This document shows, one piece after another, positions 9,297 through 20,194 of a stretch of 64,000 nt of DNA (positions are counted from its first letter, which is position 1; the number at the start of each line of letters is the position of its first letter). Source of the stretch: Cytobacillus gottheilii. GTDB lineage: Bacteria; Bacillota; Bacilli; Bacillales; Cytobacillaceae. The notes under the pieces were generated by a model. The model ran no database searches, was not told the origin of the DNA, and saw only the letters and a list, made by a program, of their open reading frames with translations. Location: NCBI RefSeq assembly GCF_900166665.1, contig NZ_LT800494.1, positions 3,740,545 through 3,804,544 on the forward strand. Direction: 5' to 3'. Made by a program: the position numbers and the translations under genes.

Positions 9297-10314
9297 GAGT
9301 TGACACCGCCTCTGCTTGCTTTTCCCATTTATCGGTATGAATCCAGCAGCGAACTTGATTTCCATCTTCTTTCGTTTCCAATGCTGGCAGGTCGCTATGG
9401 CAAATCTCTCTTGCATGAGGACATCTCGTCACGAATCTGCAGCCAGCCGGCAATTCAAATGGACTTGGCACAGAACCTTTGATAACAGACAGGTCGCCTT
9501 CCACTTTTAGGTCATGCCTTGGAACTGAATTCAGGAGGCCAATGGTATAAGGATGCTTTGGGTCTGTAAAAATGGTTTTGACATCTGCATACTCAACCAC
9601 TTTTCCACAATACATAACAGCGACACGATCACACATTTCAGCCACTACACCAAGATCATGGGTAATAATCATTAAAGAAGTTCCCAATTCTTCCTGCAGC
9701 TTTTTAATTAATTCTAGTATTTGTGCTTGGATGGTTACATCAAGTGCGGTTGTCGGTTCGTCTGCGATTAATAGCTCAGGATTACAGGCAAGGGCAATCG
9801 CGATCATAACACGCTGGCGCATTCCGCCAGATAGTTCAAACGGATACTGCTTAACCCTTTTTTCTGGAGATGGAATTCCTACTAATTTCAGCATCTCCAC
9901 TGCTTTCACCCGTGCTTCTTTGCGGTTAAGCTTTTGATGAATCCGAAGCGACTCTGCAATTTGCTCTCCGCATGTTAAGGTAGGATTTAAGGAAGTCATA
10001 GGCTCCTGAAAGATCATAGATATTTTATTTCCCCTGATATCACGCATTTCTTTCTTTGTTTTATCTAAAAGATTTTCTCCTTTAAAGACAATCTCACCAT
10101 TGACGATTTTTCCAGCAGGCTCTTGAACCAGGCGCATAATGGATAAGGAGGTAATACTTTTTCCTGAACCGGATTCTCCTACGATGCCAATGGTTTTTCC
10201 TTTTTCAATTGAAAAATCTACTCCATCAACGGCTTTTACTTCTCCTTCATCTGTGAAGAAGGAGGTGCAGAGGTTTCGAACTTCCAGGATATTCTCTTGA
10301 TTTGATATAGTCAT
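9289..10314 (-). CDS. Oligopeptide/dipeptide ABC transporter ATPase (OppD-like)
   Basis: The 341-residue partner ATPase has Walker A GESGSGKS, signature LSGGMRQR, Walker [13 protein letters not shown] and a C-terminal cysteine set ([14 protein letters not shown]). The start at 10314 is preceded by AAGGTGAG at five bases; a GTG nine bases earlier is less well placed. It follows oppB by a few bases and overlaps oppF, so the four genes are one transcription unit. Confidence 0.9.
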   Translation of the reverse strand: MTISNQENILEVRNLCTSFFTDEGEVKAVDGVDFSIEKGKTIGIVGESGSGKSITSLSIMRLVQEPAGKIVNGEIVFKGENLLDKTKKEMRDIRGNKISMIFQEPMTSLNPTLTCGEQIAESLRIHQKLNRKEARVKAVEMLKLVGIPSPEKRVKQYPFELSGGMRQRVMIAIALACNPELLIADEPTTALDVTIQAQILELIKKLQEELGTSLMIITHDLGVVAEMCDRVAVMYCGKVVEYADVKTIFTDPKHPYTIGLLNSVPRHDLKVEGDLSVIKGSVPSPFELPAGCRFVTRCPHAREICHSDLPALETKEDGNQVRCWIHTDKWEKQAEAVSTHE

Positions 10315-10329
10315 CCTTCTCACCTTCCT

Positions 10330-11253
10330 TTAATTCAGCTCAATTCGTTTATTAATTAAACGATATGTGATATCAACGATAAAGTTCACGACGACAAACA
10401 AGACGGCACATACGAGAATCGTTCCTTGAACCATTGGAAAGTCACGCATCCGGATTGAATCGACAACTAAGCGGCCCAGCCCATTAATAGCAAAAACCGT
10501 TTCCGTGATAACCGCTCCGCCTAGTAATGTGCCAAACTGCAAACCTACGATTGTGACAACTGGAACGAGCGCATTTCTCAAAGCATGTTTGTAAATGACT
10601 ACTCTGTCATGCACGCCTTTCGCATAGGCTGTGCGGATATAATCATTGTCAAGGACCTCAAGCATACTTGAACGTGTCATCCTTGCAATAATGGCTGCTC
10701 CGCCTGTACCGATCGTTAACACAGGAAGCACCATATGTTTCCATGATTCCCAGCCAATCGTTGGGAACCAGCCTAAATTAACAGAGAAGAAATAGATTAG
10801 CATAATTCCGAGCCAGAAATTCGGCATCGACATCCCGAAAAGGGCGACGATCATGAGGGATACATCCGAAAATGAATATTTTCTCGTAGCAGAAATAATC
10901 CCAGCGATTAATCCTAAAATAACCGCTAAAACCGTTCCATACAACGCTAACTCAAATGTAATCCATATACGATTTGTAAATATCTCTTCAGTTACGGCCC
11001 GATCTGTCCGGATAGAGGTACCTAAGTCACCTTGAATAGCGTTTCCGACATAGCGAAAATATTGCTGATAGAGCGGGTCGTTTAAGCCTAAATTCTCCCG
11101 CATTTGTTCTAATTGGGCTTCATCAGCTCTCTCCCCTGCCATTATTTGCGCAGGATCTCCCGGAATCAAATGCATCATAAGAAATACAGCTAACGTCACA
11201 CCGATCATGACAGGAATTGTTTGAAATAGTCTTCTAATAATAAAAACAAACAT
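10330..11253 (-). CDS. Oligopeptide/dipeptide ABC transporter permease (OppB-like)
   Basis: The 307-residue inner-membrane permease has an N-terminal helix (FVFIIRRLFQTIPVMIG), the typical HLIPGDPAQ motif after it, about six helices, and the EAA-loop region around YAKGVHDRVVIYKHALRNAL that contacts the ATPases. Start at the ATG at 11253 with GAAGGAAGGTGAG upstream. Its order and size fit Dpp/Opp/App-type systems; substrate class cannot be decided from the permease. Confidence 0.9.
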   Translation of the reverse strand: MFVFIIRRLFQTIPVMIGVTLAVFLMMHLIPGDPAQIMAGERADEAQLEQMRENLGLNDPLYQQYFRYVGNAIQGDLGTSIRTDRAVTEEIFTNRIWITFELALYGTVLAVILGLIAGIISATRKYSFSDVSLMIVALFGMSMPNFWLGIMLIYFFSVNLGWFPTIGWESWKHMVLPVLTIGTGGAAIIARMTRSSMLEVLDNDYIRTAYAKGVHDRVVIYKHALRNALVPVVTIVGLQFGTLLGGAVITETVFAINGLGRLVVDSIRMRDFPMVQGTILVCAVLFVVVNFIVDITYRLINKRIELN

Positions 11254-11271
11254 AGCTCTCACCTTCCTTCT

Positions 11272-12171
11272 TTATTTTTTTGTTTTAGGATCTAATGCAT
11301 CTCGCAATCCGTCTCCGAATAAATTAAAGCCAACTACGACTACTAAAATAATTAGACCAGGAAATAAACTAATATGTGGTGCTTGAGCCATAAATGAACG
11401 GCCTTGAGCCAGCATCGTTCCCCATTCAGGAGTTGGCGGCTGTGTTCCGAGTCCCAGGAATGATAATGCACTTGCAGTAATGATAGCTGATGCTATGTAT
11501 AAGGTTGATTGAACTATGATAGGTGAGGTAATATTCGGTAAGATATGTTTGAAAATAATTCTAAAATCACTAGCTCCCATGGCGCGAATGGCATCGACAT
11601 ACTCCAGTTTTTTTACACTGAGAGTAGAACCGCGCACAATCCTCGCAAAAGTTGGTACAGCAAAAAAGGCAACGGCAATAATTACATTTGTAGTGCTTGG
11701 ACCTAGAATACTCACAATGGCCAGCGCCAAAAGAATTCCAGGAAACGCCAGAAGAACATCACATATTCTCATAATCAATGAATCTACCCATTTTCCGTAA
11801 TATCCGGAAACGATTCCTAATATGACGCCTACAACTGCTCCTAGCATGGTCGATAGAATTCCCACTGTTAAAGAAATACGAGAACCATATAAAATCCTGC
11901 TAAGTATATCCCGCCCTTTGTCATCATTACCAAACCAGTGGTCCGCAGACGGCGGCGCTAATCTTTTACTCATATCCATTGCAGTAGGATCATAAGGAGA
12001 GATTAGTGGTGCGAGCACTGCCAATATCGCAAAGATCAGTACAACAATCGCCCCTGCAAGAGCTGCTTTATTCTTTGCTAATTTTTTGTAAAACGATGCC
12101 CAAGGAGATGTACTTTTATTGTTTGTTTTAAGAGGAATACTTGTAGATTCTTGTAATTGGGGATGACTCAT
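11272..12171 (-). CDS. Oligopeptide/dipeptide ABC transporter permease (OppC-like)
   Basis: The 299-residue second permease has an N-terminal cytoplasmic extension (about 30 residues), the OppC_N segment around residue 35-85, then the binding-protein-dependent transport domain with the EAA loop AIRAMGASDFRIIFKHILPN. It ends LGDGLRDALDPK-like (NLFGDGLRDALDPKTKK), typical of this family. It is first in the minus-strand operon and divergent from the binding-protein gene across a 289-base intergenic region. Confidence 0.9.
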   Translation of the reverse strand: MSHPQLQESTSIPLKTNNKSTSPWASFYKKLAKNKAALAGAIVVLIFAILAVLAPLISPYDPTAMDMSKRLAPPSADHWFGNDDKGRDILSRILYGSRISLTVGILSTMLGAVVGVILGIVSGYYGKWVDSLIMRICDVLLAFPGILLALAIVSILGPSTTNVIIAVAFFAVPTFARIVRGSTLSVKKLEYVDAIRAMGASDFRIIFKHILPNITSPIIVQSTLYIASAIITASALSFLGLGTQPPTPEWGTMLAQGRSFMAQAPHISLFPGLIILVVVVGFNLFGDGLRDALDPKTKK

Positions 12172-12377
12172 TCATTTCATTCCTTTCCGTTTATTATTCT
12201 TTCAATTCAGTCTTTTTAATAATATATACTATTCCTAATTATTACAATAGTTTTATTATTTTGATTTTATGGTTTTTATATCATATGTTTGCAGTGATTT
12301 AAATAGAAAGCCTTTTAGAAAACTTTCTTATATTCAAATAATATTCAAATAATTCTATATTTTTGTTAAATTTATAG

Positions 12378-12406
12378 TTGTACTTATTGAATTTTTAGAC
12401 TATTAT
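12378..12406 (+). promoter_or_regulatory. Predicted sigma-A promoter for the binding-protein gene
   Basis: TTGTAC (12378-12383) and TATTAT (12401-12406) are 17 bases apart in a very A+T-rich intergenic region. Transcription would begin near 12412. The oppC promoter must lie in the same region on the other strand but I could not place it. Confidence 0.45.
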
Positions 12407-12460
12407 AAAAATGCACATGCCAAGTGTGTGTAAACTTTAACTATTTTTAGGGGGAGTCAA

Positions 12461-14053
12461 ATGAGAATCAAAAAAAATGCCTTTCTAATCTTATTGCTAT
12501 CACTTTTTCTCATGTTAGCGGCATGCAGTACAGGAAGTAACACAGAACCTGAAGACAATAATGATAGTGATGATGAAAATGCTACTGAGAACGAAGAGCC
12601 TAGTACAGATGGCGGCGAATTAGTATTCGTTACCCCATCTGATGCCCCAACTCTAGATCCTCATGGTGTTAATGACACTGCATCCAATACTGCTACTACA
12701 CAAATTTTAGAAAGACTAGTTGATTATAGTGAAGATGGCTCAATCGTTCCATTGCTGGCAACAGAATACGAAGCGATTGATGATACGACTTGGGAATTTA
12801 AATTGCGCGAAGGCGTAAAATTCCATGACGGAACAGACTTCAATGCTGAAGCTGTAAAAATGAATATTGAGAGAATTACCAACCCTGACTTTGCTTCTCC
12901 GAAAGCATTCATTTTGAATGTTATTGAAGAGGTTGTCATTGTAGATGATTACACAGTTCAATTCAAAACAAGTGCGCCTTTTGCTCCACTTCCGGCTCAC
13001 TTAGCTCATAATGCTGGTTCAATCATTGCTCCATCAGCAATCGAAGAAGAAAACAGCGGCGGTAAAAAAGTGGATGAAAATCCAATCGGTACAGGTCCAT
13101 TCAAGCTTTCAAATTGGAACCGCGGTGCTGAAATCGTATTTGAAAAGAACGAAGATTATTGGGGCGAGCCTGCAAAAATCGATACCCTTAAATTCGTAGT
13201 AGTACCTGAACAAGCAACTCGTGTTGCGATGATTGAGACTGGTGAAGCACATGCCATGCTTTTAGGTGCATCTGACGTTTCCCGTGTAGAAGCAATGGAA
13301 AACATTGAAATCGATCGGGTAAAAGGTACACGTATGGACTATGTTGGCTTCAACGTCACAAAAGAACCGTTTAATGATGTTAGAGTTCGTCAGGCAATCA
13401 GCATGGCGATTAACAAAGATGATATTGTAAATGGAATTTTAGATGGTCAGGGGATTCCTGCAGTTGGACCTCTTGCTCCAACAGTTGTAGGAAACTACCA
13501 GGATTTAGAGCCGCTGGGTTATGATGTGGAAGCAGCAAAAGCATTATTAGCTGAAGCTGGATTTGAAGATGGATTTGAAACAACTCTCTATGTTAACGAC
13601 GGAAGCCAGGAGCGTGCAGACATTGCTGAAATGGTTCAAGCTCATTTAGCTCCAATTGGCATTGATGTATCAATCGAGGTTGTTGAGTGGGGTGCATTCC
13701 TAGAGCAAACAGCTGCTGGTGACCACGAAATGTTTATCCTCGGTTGGACAACAGTAACAGCTGACGCAGACTACGGTTTGTATGCGTTATTCCATTCTTC
13801 ACAGTTTGGTTCACCAGGTAACCGTTCTTTCTATAAGAACGAACGTGTTGATGAACTGCTTGATCTTGCACGATCTGAATCAGATACAGATGCACGTAAT
13901 GAAGCTTACAAAGAAATCTCGGAAATTCTTGTAGAAGAAGTGCCAATGGTTTACTTGCAGCATCCTGACTTTGTCCATGCACTTAATGGAATTGAAGGAC
14001 TGTTTGTAAACTTCAGCGGTACTCCATTCTTCCATAATGTATCATTCAAATAA
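12461..14053 (+). CDS. Extracellular peptide-binding lipoprotein of the ABC transporter (SBP_bac_5)
   Basis: The 530-residue lipoprotein has an N-terminal signal with lipobox LAAC (Cys at about 22). A linker of about 35 residues rich in Asp, Glu, Asn and Ser follows, then a family 5 solute-binding domain. Signature segments are APTLDPHG near the start and RVRQAISMAINKDDIV in the middle. It should capture a peptide or related ligand and deliver it to the divergent OppBCDF-like system. Ribosome site AGGGGGAG precedes the ATG. Confidence 0.88.
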   Translation: MRIKKNAFLILLLSLFLMLAACSTGSNTEPEDNNDSDDENATENEEPSTDGGELVFVTPSDAPTLDPHGVNDTASNTATTQILERLVDYSEDGSIVPLLATEYEAIDDTTWEFKLREGVKFHDGTDFNAEAVKMNIERITNPDFASPKAFILNVIEEVVIVDDYTVQFKTSAPFAPLPAHLAHNAGSIIAPSAIEEENSGGKKVDENPIGTGPFKLSNWNRGAEIVFEKNEDYWGEPAKIDTLKFVVVPEQATRVAMIETGEAHAMLLGASDVSRVEAMENIEIDRVKGTRMDYVGFNVTKEPFNDVRVRQAISMAINKDDIVNGILDGQGIPAVGPLAPTVVGNYQDLEPLGYDVEAAKALLAEAGFEDGFETTLYVNDGSQERADIAEMVQAHLAPIGIDVSIEVVEWGAFLEQTAAGDHEMFILGWTTVTADADYGLYALFHSSQFGSPGNRSFYKNERVDELLDLARSESDTDARNEAYKEISEILVEEVPMVYLQHPDFVHALNGIEGLFVNFSGTPFFHNVSFK

Positions 14054-14110
14054 TGCGGGATTCCAAGGGGACAGTTACCTGTCCTCTTGACATCTCGGTC
14101 TCAATTCCAG

Positions 14111-14144
14111 AAAAAAGCACCCTCCGTTGAAAGGGTGCTTTTTT
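14111..14144. terminator. Bidirectional Rho-independent terminator
   Basis: AAAAGCACCCT pairs with AGGGTGCTTTT around CCGTTGA, with A and T runs on both sides. It separates the convergent binding-protein gene and gamma-SASP gene. Confidence 0.85.
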
Positions 14145-14157
14145 CGTTACGTATCAA

Positions 14158-14346
14158 TTATTTGCTGTAGCCAGAGTTTTTACCTTTTTGAGCTTCAGCA
14201 CGTGCGTTACGTTCTTTTACTTCTTGTACGTTAGTTTCAGAAGCGAACTCAGTGCCGTATTGACCTTGACCAGCAGATTGAGCGTTTTGTTGTCTTACTT
14301 CTTGAACGTTCGTACCAGATTGTGTTTTGTTTGGTTGTTTTGCCAT
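14158..14346 (-). CDS. sspE: Gamma-type small acid-soluble spore protein
   Basis: This 62-residue Gln/Asn/Ala-rich protein contains two related segments: TNVQEVRQQNAQS and, after GTEFASE, TNVQEVKERNARAE. The FASE site is the recognition type cut by the germination protease. Gamma SASPs are an amino-acid store in the spore and do not coat DNA. Start at the ATG at 14346 behind GGAGGTGAT. Expression in the forespore under sigma-G is expected from the family but I did not define that promoter. Confidence 0.92.
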   Translation of the reverse strand: MAKQPNKTQSGTNVQEVRQQNAQSAGQGQYGTEFASETNVQEVKERNARAEAQKGKNSGYSK

Positions 14347-14471
14347 TGTAATCACCTCCACGCTCATTAATTTGTCCCCTAGCGCAGAAAAGTATCCAAC
14401 TTTTTTTAGAAAAAAATTAAAATATTTTTAAATGATGATTACAGTATATTTACCAGGCTAAACAGTCATTT

Positions 14472-15260
<789 letters not shown>

Positions 15261-15343
15261 CTATTGCTATCATTTTAGCTTTTCCATGTATAGTTGGCAA
15301 TCTGGATTATAACAATACTCATATAGAGAAGGGAGGAATTTTT

Positions 15344-15568
15344 ATGTACGTAGGCAGAGATATGACCGAGCTTTCCATGATGTCTAAAACTGATTGGAAT
15401 GACAGTGAGCTTGCTTATTTTCACCATTCACTACAGCAAATCACTCCATATTTAAACGCTGAGGGTCATACGATTCAGACGGAAATTATCAAAGAAATTG
15501 AAAGACGCGGAGGCAACGAGCGGAATGAAGCAACATATACGAGCGGCACAAAAATCACTTATGATTAA
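15344..15568 (+). CDS. yfhS: YfhS-like small protein
   Basis: This 74-residue soluble protein (MYVGRDMTELSMMSK...) has no membrane segment or catalytic motif. Position between fabL and mutY and its length fit YfhS of B. subtilis, a protein of unknown role linked to sporulation by context only. Strong ribosome site GGGAGGAA nine bases before the ATG. Confidence 0.65.
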   Translation: MYVGRDMTELSMMSKTDWNDSELAYFHHSLQQITPYLNAEGHTIQTEIIKEIERRGGNERNEATYTSGTKITYD

Positions 15569-15742
15569 GCACCTGATCCCGCTCTGTCAATTTTAATCTA
15601 ACAGCATCCTAAGAGATGAAGTTGCTGCACTTACACATTGTTTTAAAATTTGTTTTCACCTATGCTGAAATTTTTATTAAACCGTAAAAAAAAGGGCTCA
15701 CATTTTGCAGCCCTTTCTTTATGCCTACACTATTGTGTGTGT

Positions 15743-16846
15743 TTATTCTTTTTCAAGCTGATACATACGAAATATCTTTTGATATGGAACTGGAAAAGCA
15801 TATTGCTCTAGTTCTTCTATCGAAACAAATTTTACATTTTGAAGTTCACTGGCAGAGACATCATCAATTGTTCCTGCATATACATTAATATTCCAGATGA
15901 GATGGGAAAACACATGCTCTAATTGTCCGATTGAGCGGTTCAGATGAACAGATGCTAGATAGATTCCGGCAAAGCTATCTTCCAAAAGTGCTTTTTCATC
16001 CACATAGCTTAATGTGCTTTCAATATTCGGAAATTCCCAAAGATTCGCGAGCAGTCCCTTTGAAGGACGCTTCTGAATTAGAATCTCACCCTTGTCATTG
16101 AGAAGGATGGCTGATGCCATTTTCACATGCCGCTGTTTTTTATTTTTTGTTTTGATCGGTAGTTCATGCTGAGTTCCTCCGTGAAAAGCACTGCAATGGT
16201 CTCTGACCGGACAAAGCAAACAGGATGGTGACGTCGGTGTACAAATTAAGGCCCCAAGCTCCATTAAGGCCTGATTAAAATCGGAAGGATTATCATGCGA
16301 AATCAGTTCTCTTACGGCAGCTTCGAAGATCTTTCTTGTGGCCGGTTTTGCAATATCATCCCAAATGGAAAGAATTCTGGAGAAGACACGCATCACATTG
16401 CCATCCACAGCTGGTTCCGGAACACCGTAAGCAATGCTTAGGATTGCCCCTGCAGTATATGGGCCAACTCCTTTTAAGGACGATATTTCCTTTGGTGTAT
16501 TTGGAACAATTCCGTCATACTTTTCATGTACTTCTTTCACGGCACTTTGAAGGTTTCTGGCTCTTGAATAGTAGCCCAGCCCCTCCCATGCTTTTAGTAC
16601 TTGATCTTCTTCCGCCTCTGCTAAATCTTTAACTTGCGGAAAAAGTTCTAAGAATCGATGAAAATATGGGATAACAGTATCAACTCTTGTTTGCTGCAGC
16701 ATGATTTCTGAAACCCATACCTTGTATGGATCCTTATCTTTTCGCCAGGGCAGTTCTCTTTGTTCTTGTTGAAACCAGGAGATTAAGTCTGTTTGAAATT
16801 GCTTGATATCAATGGTTTCTAACGTTTGTACTTCTTGCTTGTCCAA
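15743..16846 (-). CDS. mutY: A/G-specific adenine glycosylase MutY
   Basis: This 367-residue base-excision enzyme removes adenine mispaired with 8-oxoguanine. It shows the catalytic region LQQTRVDTV, the helix-hairpin-helix [12 protein letters not shown] followed by VDGNVMRV with the catalytic Asp, and the 4Fe-4S cysteines spaced C-x6-C-x2-C-x5-C. A C-terminal NUDIX-like domain (about 230-360) reads the 8-oxoG. The start is TTG at 16846 with GGAGGGGG upstream; the longer frame to 16909 lacks a ribosome site. Confidence 0.93.
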   Translation of the reverse strand: MDKQEVQTLETIDIKQFQTDLISWFQQEQRELPWRKDKDPYKVWVSEIMLQQTRVDTVIPYFHRFLELFPQVKDLAEAEEDQVLKAWEGLGYYSRARNLQSAVKEVHEKYDGIVPNTPKEISSLKGVGPYTAGAILSIAYGVPEPAVDGNVMRVFSRILSIWDDIAKPATRKIFEAAVRELISHDNPSDFNQALMELGALICTPTSPSCLLCPVRDHCSAFHGGTQHELPIKTKNKKQRHVKMASAILLNDKGEILIQKRPSKGLLANLWEFPNIESTLSYVDEKALLEDSFAGIYLASVHLNRSIGQLEHVFSHLIWNINVYAGTIDDVSASELQNVKFVSIEELEQYAFPVPYQKIFRMYQLEKE

Positions 16847-17154
16847 GTTTTTCCCCCTCCATGATGTTAAAGTAACGTAAATTTGGGAATATAATAGGTA
16901 AGTGTTCATTTTGACTCATACAATCTTATGAAGCTGCTTTTCATTTACACAATATTCTTTTAATAAAAACTAGCCGATTGGCAGGTATTGAAAGGACGCA
17001 GAGAATCCCTAGTATGAGCACTATATCGAGAATTCTTCTGCGCTGCTCATTTATACTATCTGAAAGTATAAAATGAAACTTAACTTTTATAAGGAAATAA
17101 TTACTGCTAAAATGACAGTAGCTGCAATACAACAAGCAAGGAGGTTTTTTCCTC

Positions 17155-18135
17155 TTGGATACTGGAACACATATAGTCATGGGGCTGTCTCTAGGCGGTT
17201 TGGCAACACTTGATCCAGTGGTTGCCGAAAGTTCAGTTACAGCAACAAGCATCATGATTGGTACGATTGTTGGCTCACAGATCCCTGATATTGATACCGT
17301 ATTAAAGCTGAGAAATAATGCTGTATATATACGAAATCACCGCGGCATTACACACTCCATACCGGCAGTTCTCTTATGGCCATTAGTCATTATTGCTGTC
17401 GTATATCCATTTTTTCCAGAGGCCAATTTGCTTCATTTATGGCTTTGGACATTTCTTGCCGTATTCTTGCATGTGTTTGTTGATATTTTTAATTCGTATG
17501 GCACACAGGCCTTAAGGCCCTTCTCCCCAAAATGGGTTGCTCTTGGCACAATCAATACATTTGATCCGTTTATTTTCGGGATTCATGTGGTTGGTTTATT
17601 TATTTGGGCGTTTGGTGCACATCCAGGATACACGTTTTTAGGTATTTACGGCATACTGGTCCTGTATTATATTTATCGATTCGTTGCGCAGCGTCAAGTG
17701 CTGAAGGCAGTTAAAGTTCTTATTCCAGATGCATATGATATCATTATAGCTCCGACGATGAAGATGCACAGCTGGAGAATTGCGGCAATGAACAAGCATC
17801 AATTCTTTGTGGGGCGATCCGAAAATAAACAAATTATCATTCAGGACCAATTCAACCGAGTGCCTGTCCCAGAAACAAAGGTAATTGAAGCAGCCAAACG
17901 AGATGACAATCTTTCAGCCTTTCTTTCCTTTTCACCTGTCTACCGCTGGGAGGTTGATGAATACGATGATTATTATGAGGTACGTTTCATCGATTTGAGA
18001 TACCGCAGCAACGATTATTATCCTTTCGTAGCGGTTGTTCAGCTCGATCTGGACTATAATATCAAAACCTCTTACACAGGCTGGATTTTTAGTGAGGAAA
18101 AGCTTCGAAAAAAATTGGATATTATTCCAAACTAA
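17155..18135 (+). CDS. yfhP: YfhP-like membrane-bound metal-dependent hydrolase (LexA-binding/YdjM-type fold)
   Basis: The 326-residue membrane protein has the YdjM-type histidine and aspartate pattern: GTHIVMG at the start, QIPDIDT near 45, HRGITHS near 64 and HVFVDIFNSYGT near 104. Four or so membrane helices fill the first 190 residues, followed by a soluble C-terminal domain. Start is TTG with AAGGAGG upstream. Context next to mutY matches yfhP of B. subtilis. The substrate is unknown. Confidence 0.85.
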   Translation: MDTGTHIVMGLSLGGLATLDPVVAESSVTATSIMIGTIVGSQIPDIDTVLKLRNNAVYIRNHRGITHSIPAVLLWPLVIIAVVYPFFPEANLLHLWLWTFLAVFLHVFVDIFNSYGTQALRPFSPKWVALGTINTFDPFIFGIHVVGLFIWAFGAHPGYTFLGIYGILVLYYIYRFVAQRQVLKAVKVLIPDAYDIIIAPTMKMHSWRIAAMNKHQFFVGRSENKQIIIQDQFNRVPVPETKVIEAAKRDDNLSAFLSFSPVYRWEVDEYDDYYEVRFIDLRYRSNDYYPFVAVVQLDLDYNIKTSYTGWIFSEEKLRKKLDIIPN

Positions 18136-18140
18136 CGGAT

Positions 18141-18167
18141 AACGAGCCTATTACAGGCTCGTTTTTT
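18141..18167. terminator. Rho-independent terminator after yfhP
   Basis: AACGAGCCT pairs with AGGCTCGTT, followed by TTTTT. It ends yfhP and touches the 3' end of the convergent yfhJ. Confidence 0.85.
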
Positions 18168-18435
18168 AATGCATCTTTTTAGGATCCTCGTTAAGCATAT
18201 CCTTATATTTTGGATTTTGGGCAACAAATTCATGAAGCTTTTCTCCATAGTTTTCAATCCACTGTGCCACTACCTTAGCCGTCATTTCACTTCCCTTGTA
18301 TTCACGGCCGGCCTTTGCATACGTTGTTTCAAAATCATCCCAAAGCAATTCGATCCAAGTTTGAGCCTGTGACGCAGAAATTTGCTGGTTTTTTTCTAAA
18401 AGCAGTTCATATAATCTTTGCTGATATTCATTCAT
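18166..18435 (-). CDS. yfhJ: YfhJ-like WVELL-family protein
   Basis: This 89-residue acidic soluble protein contains AQTWIELLWDDFE, the WVELL motif region, and a conserved WIENYG segment. The family is restricted to Bacillus and relatives and has no known activity. Ribosome site AAAGAGGGA precedes the ATG. Confidence 0.75.
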   Translation of the reverse strand: MNEYQQRLYELLLEKNQQISASQAQTWIELLWDDFETTYAKAGREYKGSEMTAKVVAQWIENYGEKLHEFVAQNPKYKDMLNEDPKKMH

Positions 18436-18546
18436 TAAAAATCCCTCTTTCTAGATCATGATGTTTTTTACGCTGTATCATAAGATGTCTATTTACAAAT
18501 ACTATATCTGATTCACCATATCAGCGATCCGAGGAGGAGAAGCAGG

Positions 18547-18717
18547 ATGCGAAACAAAGCAACTAATTTCCCAAATCAAAATAACAATAAATTTGAAGGT
18601 GAACCGCGCGCAAAGGCTGAATATGCATCAAAACGTGCAGACGGCACCATTAACACCCATCCACAGGAGCGAATGAGAGCTTCAACTAATCGCGACAGTG
18701 ACACACCTGAATATTAA
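18547..18717 (+). CDS. sspK: Small acid-soluble spore protein K
   Basis: This 56-residue protein is rich in Asn, Arg, Lys and Glu and carries the SspK core [19 protein letters not shown] followed by HPQERMRAS. SspK is a minor protein of the spore core made in the forespore. ATG with GAGGAGGAG upstream. Same neighbourhood as in B. subtilis. Confidence 0.92.
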   Translation: MRNKATNFPNQNNNKFEGEPRAKAEYASKRADGTINTHPQERMRASTNRDSDTPEY

Positions 18718-18728
18718 AATTACAACCT

Positions 18729-18768
18729 GCTCTCGGAGAGATTAGATTTCTCTCTGGGAGCTTTTTTG
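18729..18768 (+). terminator. Terminator after sspK
   Basis: GCTCTCGGAGAGA pairs with TCTCTCTGGGAGC (two weak pairs), followed by TTTTTTG. Confidence 0.8.
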
Positions 18769-18838
18769 TTTTTGGGCTGCTGGCAGTATTCTCTCACCCC
18801 TTGCCCACTCTAGCTCCCCTACAATCCAAATCCCAAAC

Positions 18839-19168
18839 CTATTCCGTTACCGCTGTTTTCTTCAGCATAGAAATCGGCAGGGCTTCTTCTTCTTTCGTTC
18901 CAGCCAGCCTGTAGCCCCAGGCGAAAACGCCGTTTAAATAATCAATTTTAAAGTATTGGCCTGGGTCTCCTTCGATTTCGTAAATGTCGCCTTTGATAAA
19001 ATCTTTTGGGTCGAGCAGATAGGATTTGGCCATCACCGCTTTACGTTCGAGGACTGCGTATTCATTGACCATACCCATTTGTTCCGCTTTTCGTGCTTTT
19101 TCGTTTAAGCTTGCGATTTCCTGCTGTAATTCGTATGAAGTCAGTTCACTATATCTTTTTTCTGACAT
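18839..19168 (-). CDS. yfhH: YfhH-like protein (DUF1811)
   Basis: This 109-residue protein has an N-terminal helical part (LTSYELQQEIASLNEKARKAEQMG) and a C-terminal SH3-like beta part (about 60-105). Both are typical of the YfhH/DUF1811 family. Function is unknown. Position next to recX matches B. subtilis. Confidence 0.82.
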   Translation of the reverse strand: MSEKRYSELTSYELQQEIASLNEKARKAEQMGMVNEYAVLERKAVMAKSYLLDPKDFIKGDIYEIEGDPGQYFKIDYLNGVFAWGYRLAGTKEEEALPISMLKKTAVTE

Positions 19169-19278
19169 TGTCTATACGCCCCTTTGTTATATTCAGTATA
19201 AGTATAGTAAAAATAGCTCAACAAGCAAACAATTAGATAGGCAGAAGGTTCCCTTAAAACGAGGGAATTACAGGACAC

Positions 19279-20082
19279 TTACTCTTCCTCCCTCAGGACT
19301 TTGTCAATTAAATCAAAAGAAAACCCTTTGCGTGCTAATGCCTGCTTCATTTTTTGTTTGTATTCAAATTCGGGAAGCGCCCTGTATTTCCGGCTTGCTT
19401 TTTCAGCTTGATGCCGTAATGCAGCCAGCTCTTCGTCTTCTTCCTTTTCAGGTGCTGCCGCTGAAATGGCTTCCTGAATTATGTCCGAATAGAACCCTTT
19501 TCTGCTTAACACCTGCTCAAGCTTTTGCTTAGCAATTCTTGTCGATTCCTTCGTATTTTTCCTCATGTTTTTTTCACATAATTTAATCGCTGTTTCTAAC
19601 TCCTGTTCAAAGCTGAATTGCTCTAGCGCTTTCTCCATTAACTCTTCTCTGATTCCCTTTTCCTTTAATTCCATGCGAATCAGGCCTCTGCCTTTATCTG
19701 TTGTATTCATTTGGGTGCGTACAAAGGCAAGGGCGAATTCTTCATCATTCAAAAAACTGTACTGATATAATTTGTGGATGGTTTCTTGGATAATAACTTC
19801 GTCTACTTCTTTTCCTTTTAAAAATGTCCTTACCTCATACTCAGACCTCATCCGCCTCGCCAAGTAGCCGATTGCGTCATTATAGGCTTTGCGGATATCA
19901 TCGTGAAAGCCGATTTCTGAAAGTAAAATATCATCGAGCTCCATTCCTTTTTTAAGTCCATGCTTAATAAGAACGTCTTCATCTACACTGAAGGAATAAG
20001 CCTCTCCGCTCCCATCGTCCGTAAAAATATTATAACGATCCTTGTTTTTCTTTTGGATTGAAATTTTTGTTATTACCGGCAT
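19279..20082 (-). CDS. recX: Recombination regulator RecX
   Basis: The 267-residue helical protein has the tandem RecX three-helix repeats (for example AIGYLARRMRSEYEVRTFL and SRKGFYSDIIQEAI). RecX modulates RecA filament growth on DNA. Length is close to the Bacillus homologue (about 264). It is divergent from yfhF. An N-terminal beta region of about 60 residues precedes the repeats. Confidence 0.9.
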   Translation of the reverse strand: MPVITKISIQKKNKDRYNIFTDDGSGEAYSFSVDEDVLIKHGLKKGMELDDILLSEIGFHDDIRKAYNDAIGYLARRMRSEYEVRTFLKGKEVDEVIIQETIHKLYQYSFLNDEEFALAFVRTQMNTTDKGRGLIRMELKEKGIREELMEKALEQFSFEQELETAIKLCEKNMRKNTKESTRIAKQKLEQVLSRKGFYSDIIQEAISAAAPEKEEDEELAALRHQAEKASRKYRALPEFEYKQKMKQALARKGFSFDLIDKVLREEE

Positions 20083-20194
20083 TTTTCATCACCTCATTAT
20101 GTTTGTAGCATATCAGAAAAGGGTTTTAAGAGGAAAGAGAGAACTATTAAAGATACATACACGGGAAATAATGATGAACGGAAGGGGAAATGAT

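Noticed and set aside
9296-9416. N-terminal extension of the OppF-like ATPase
   Set aside because: It would lie wholly inside oppD, lacks a ribosome site and gives a protein about 40 residues longer than the family norm.
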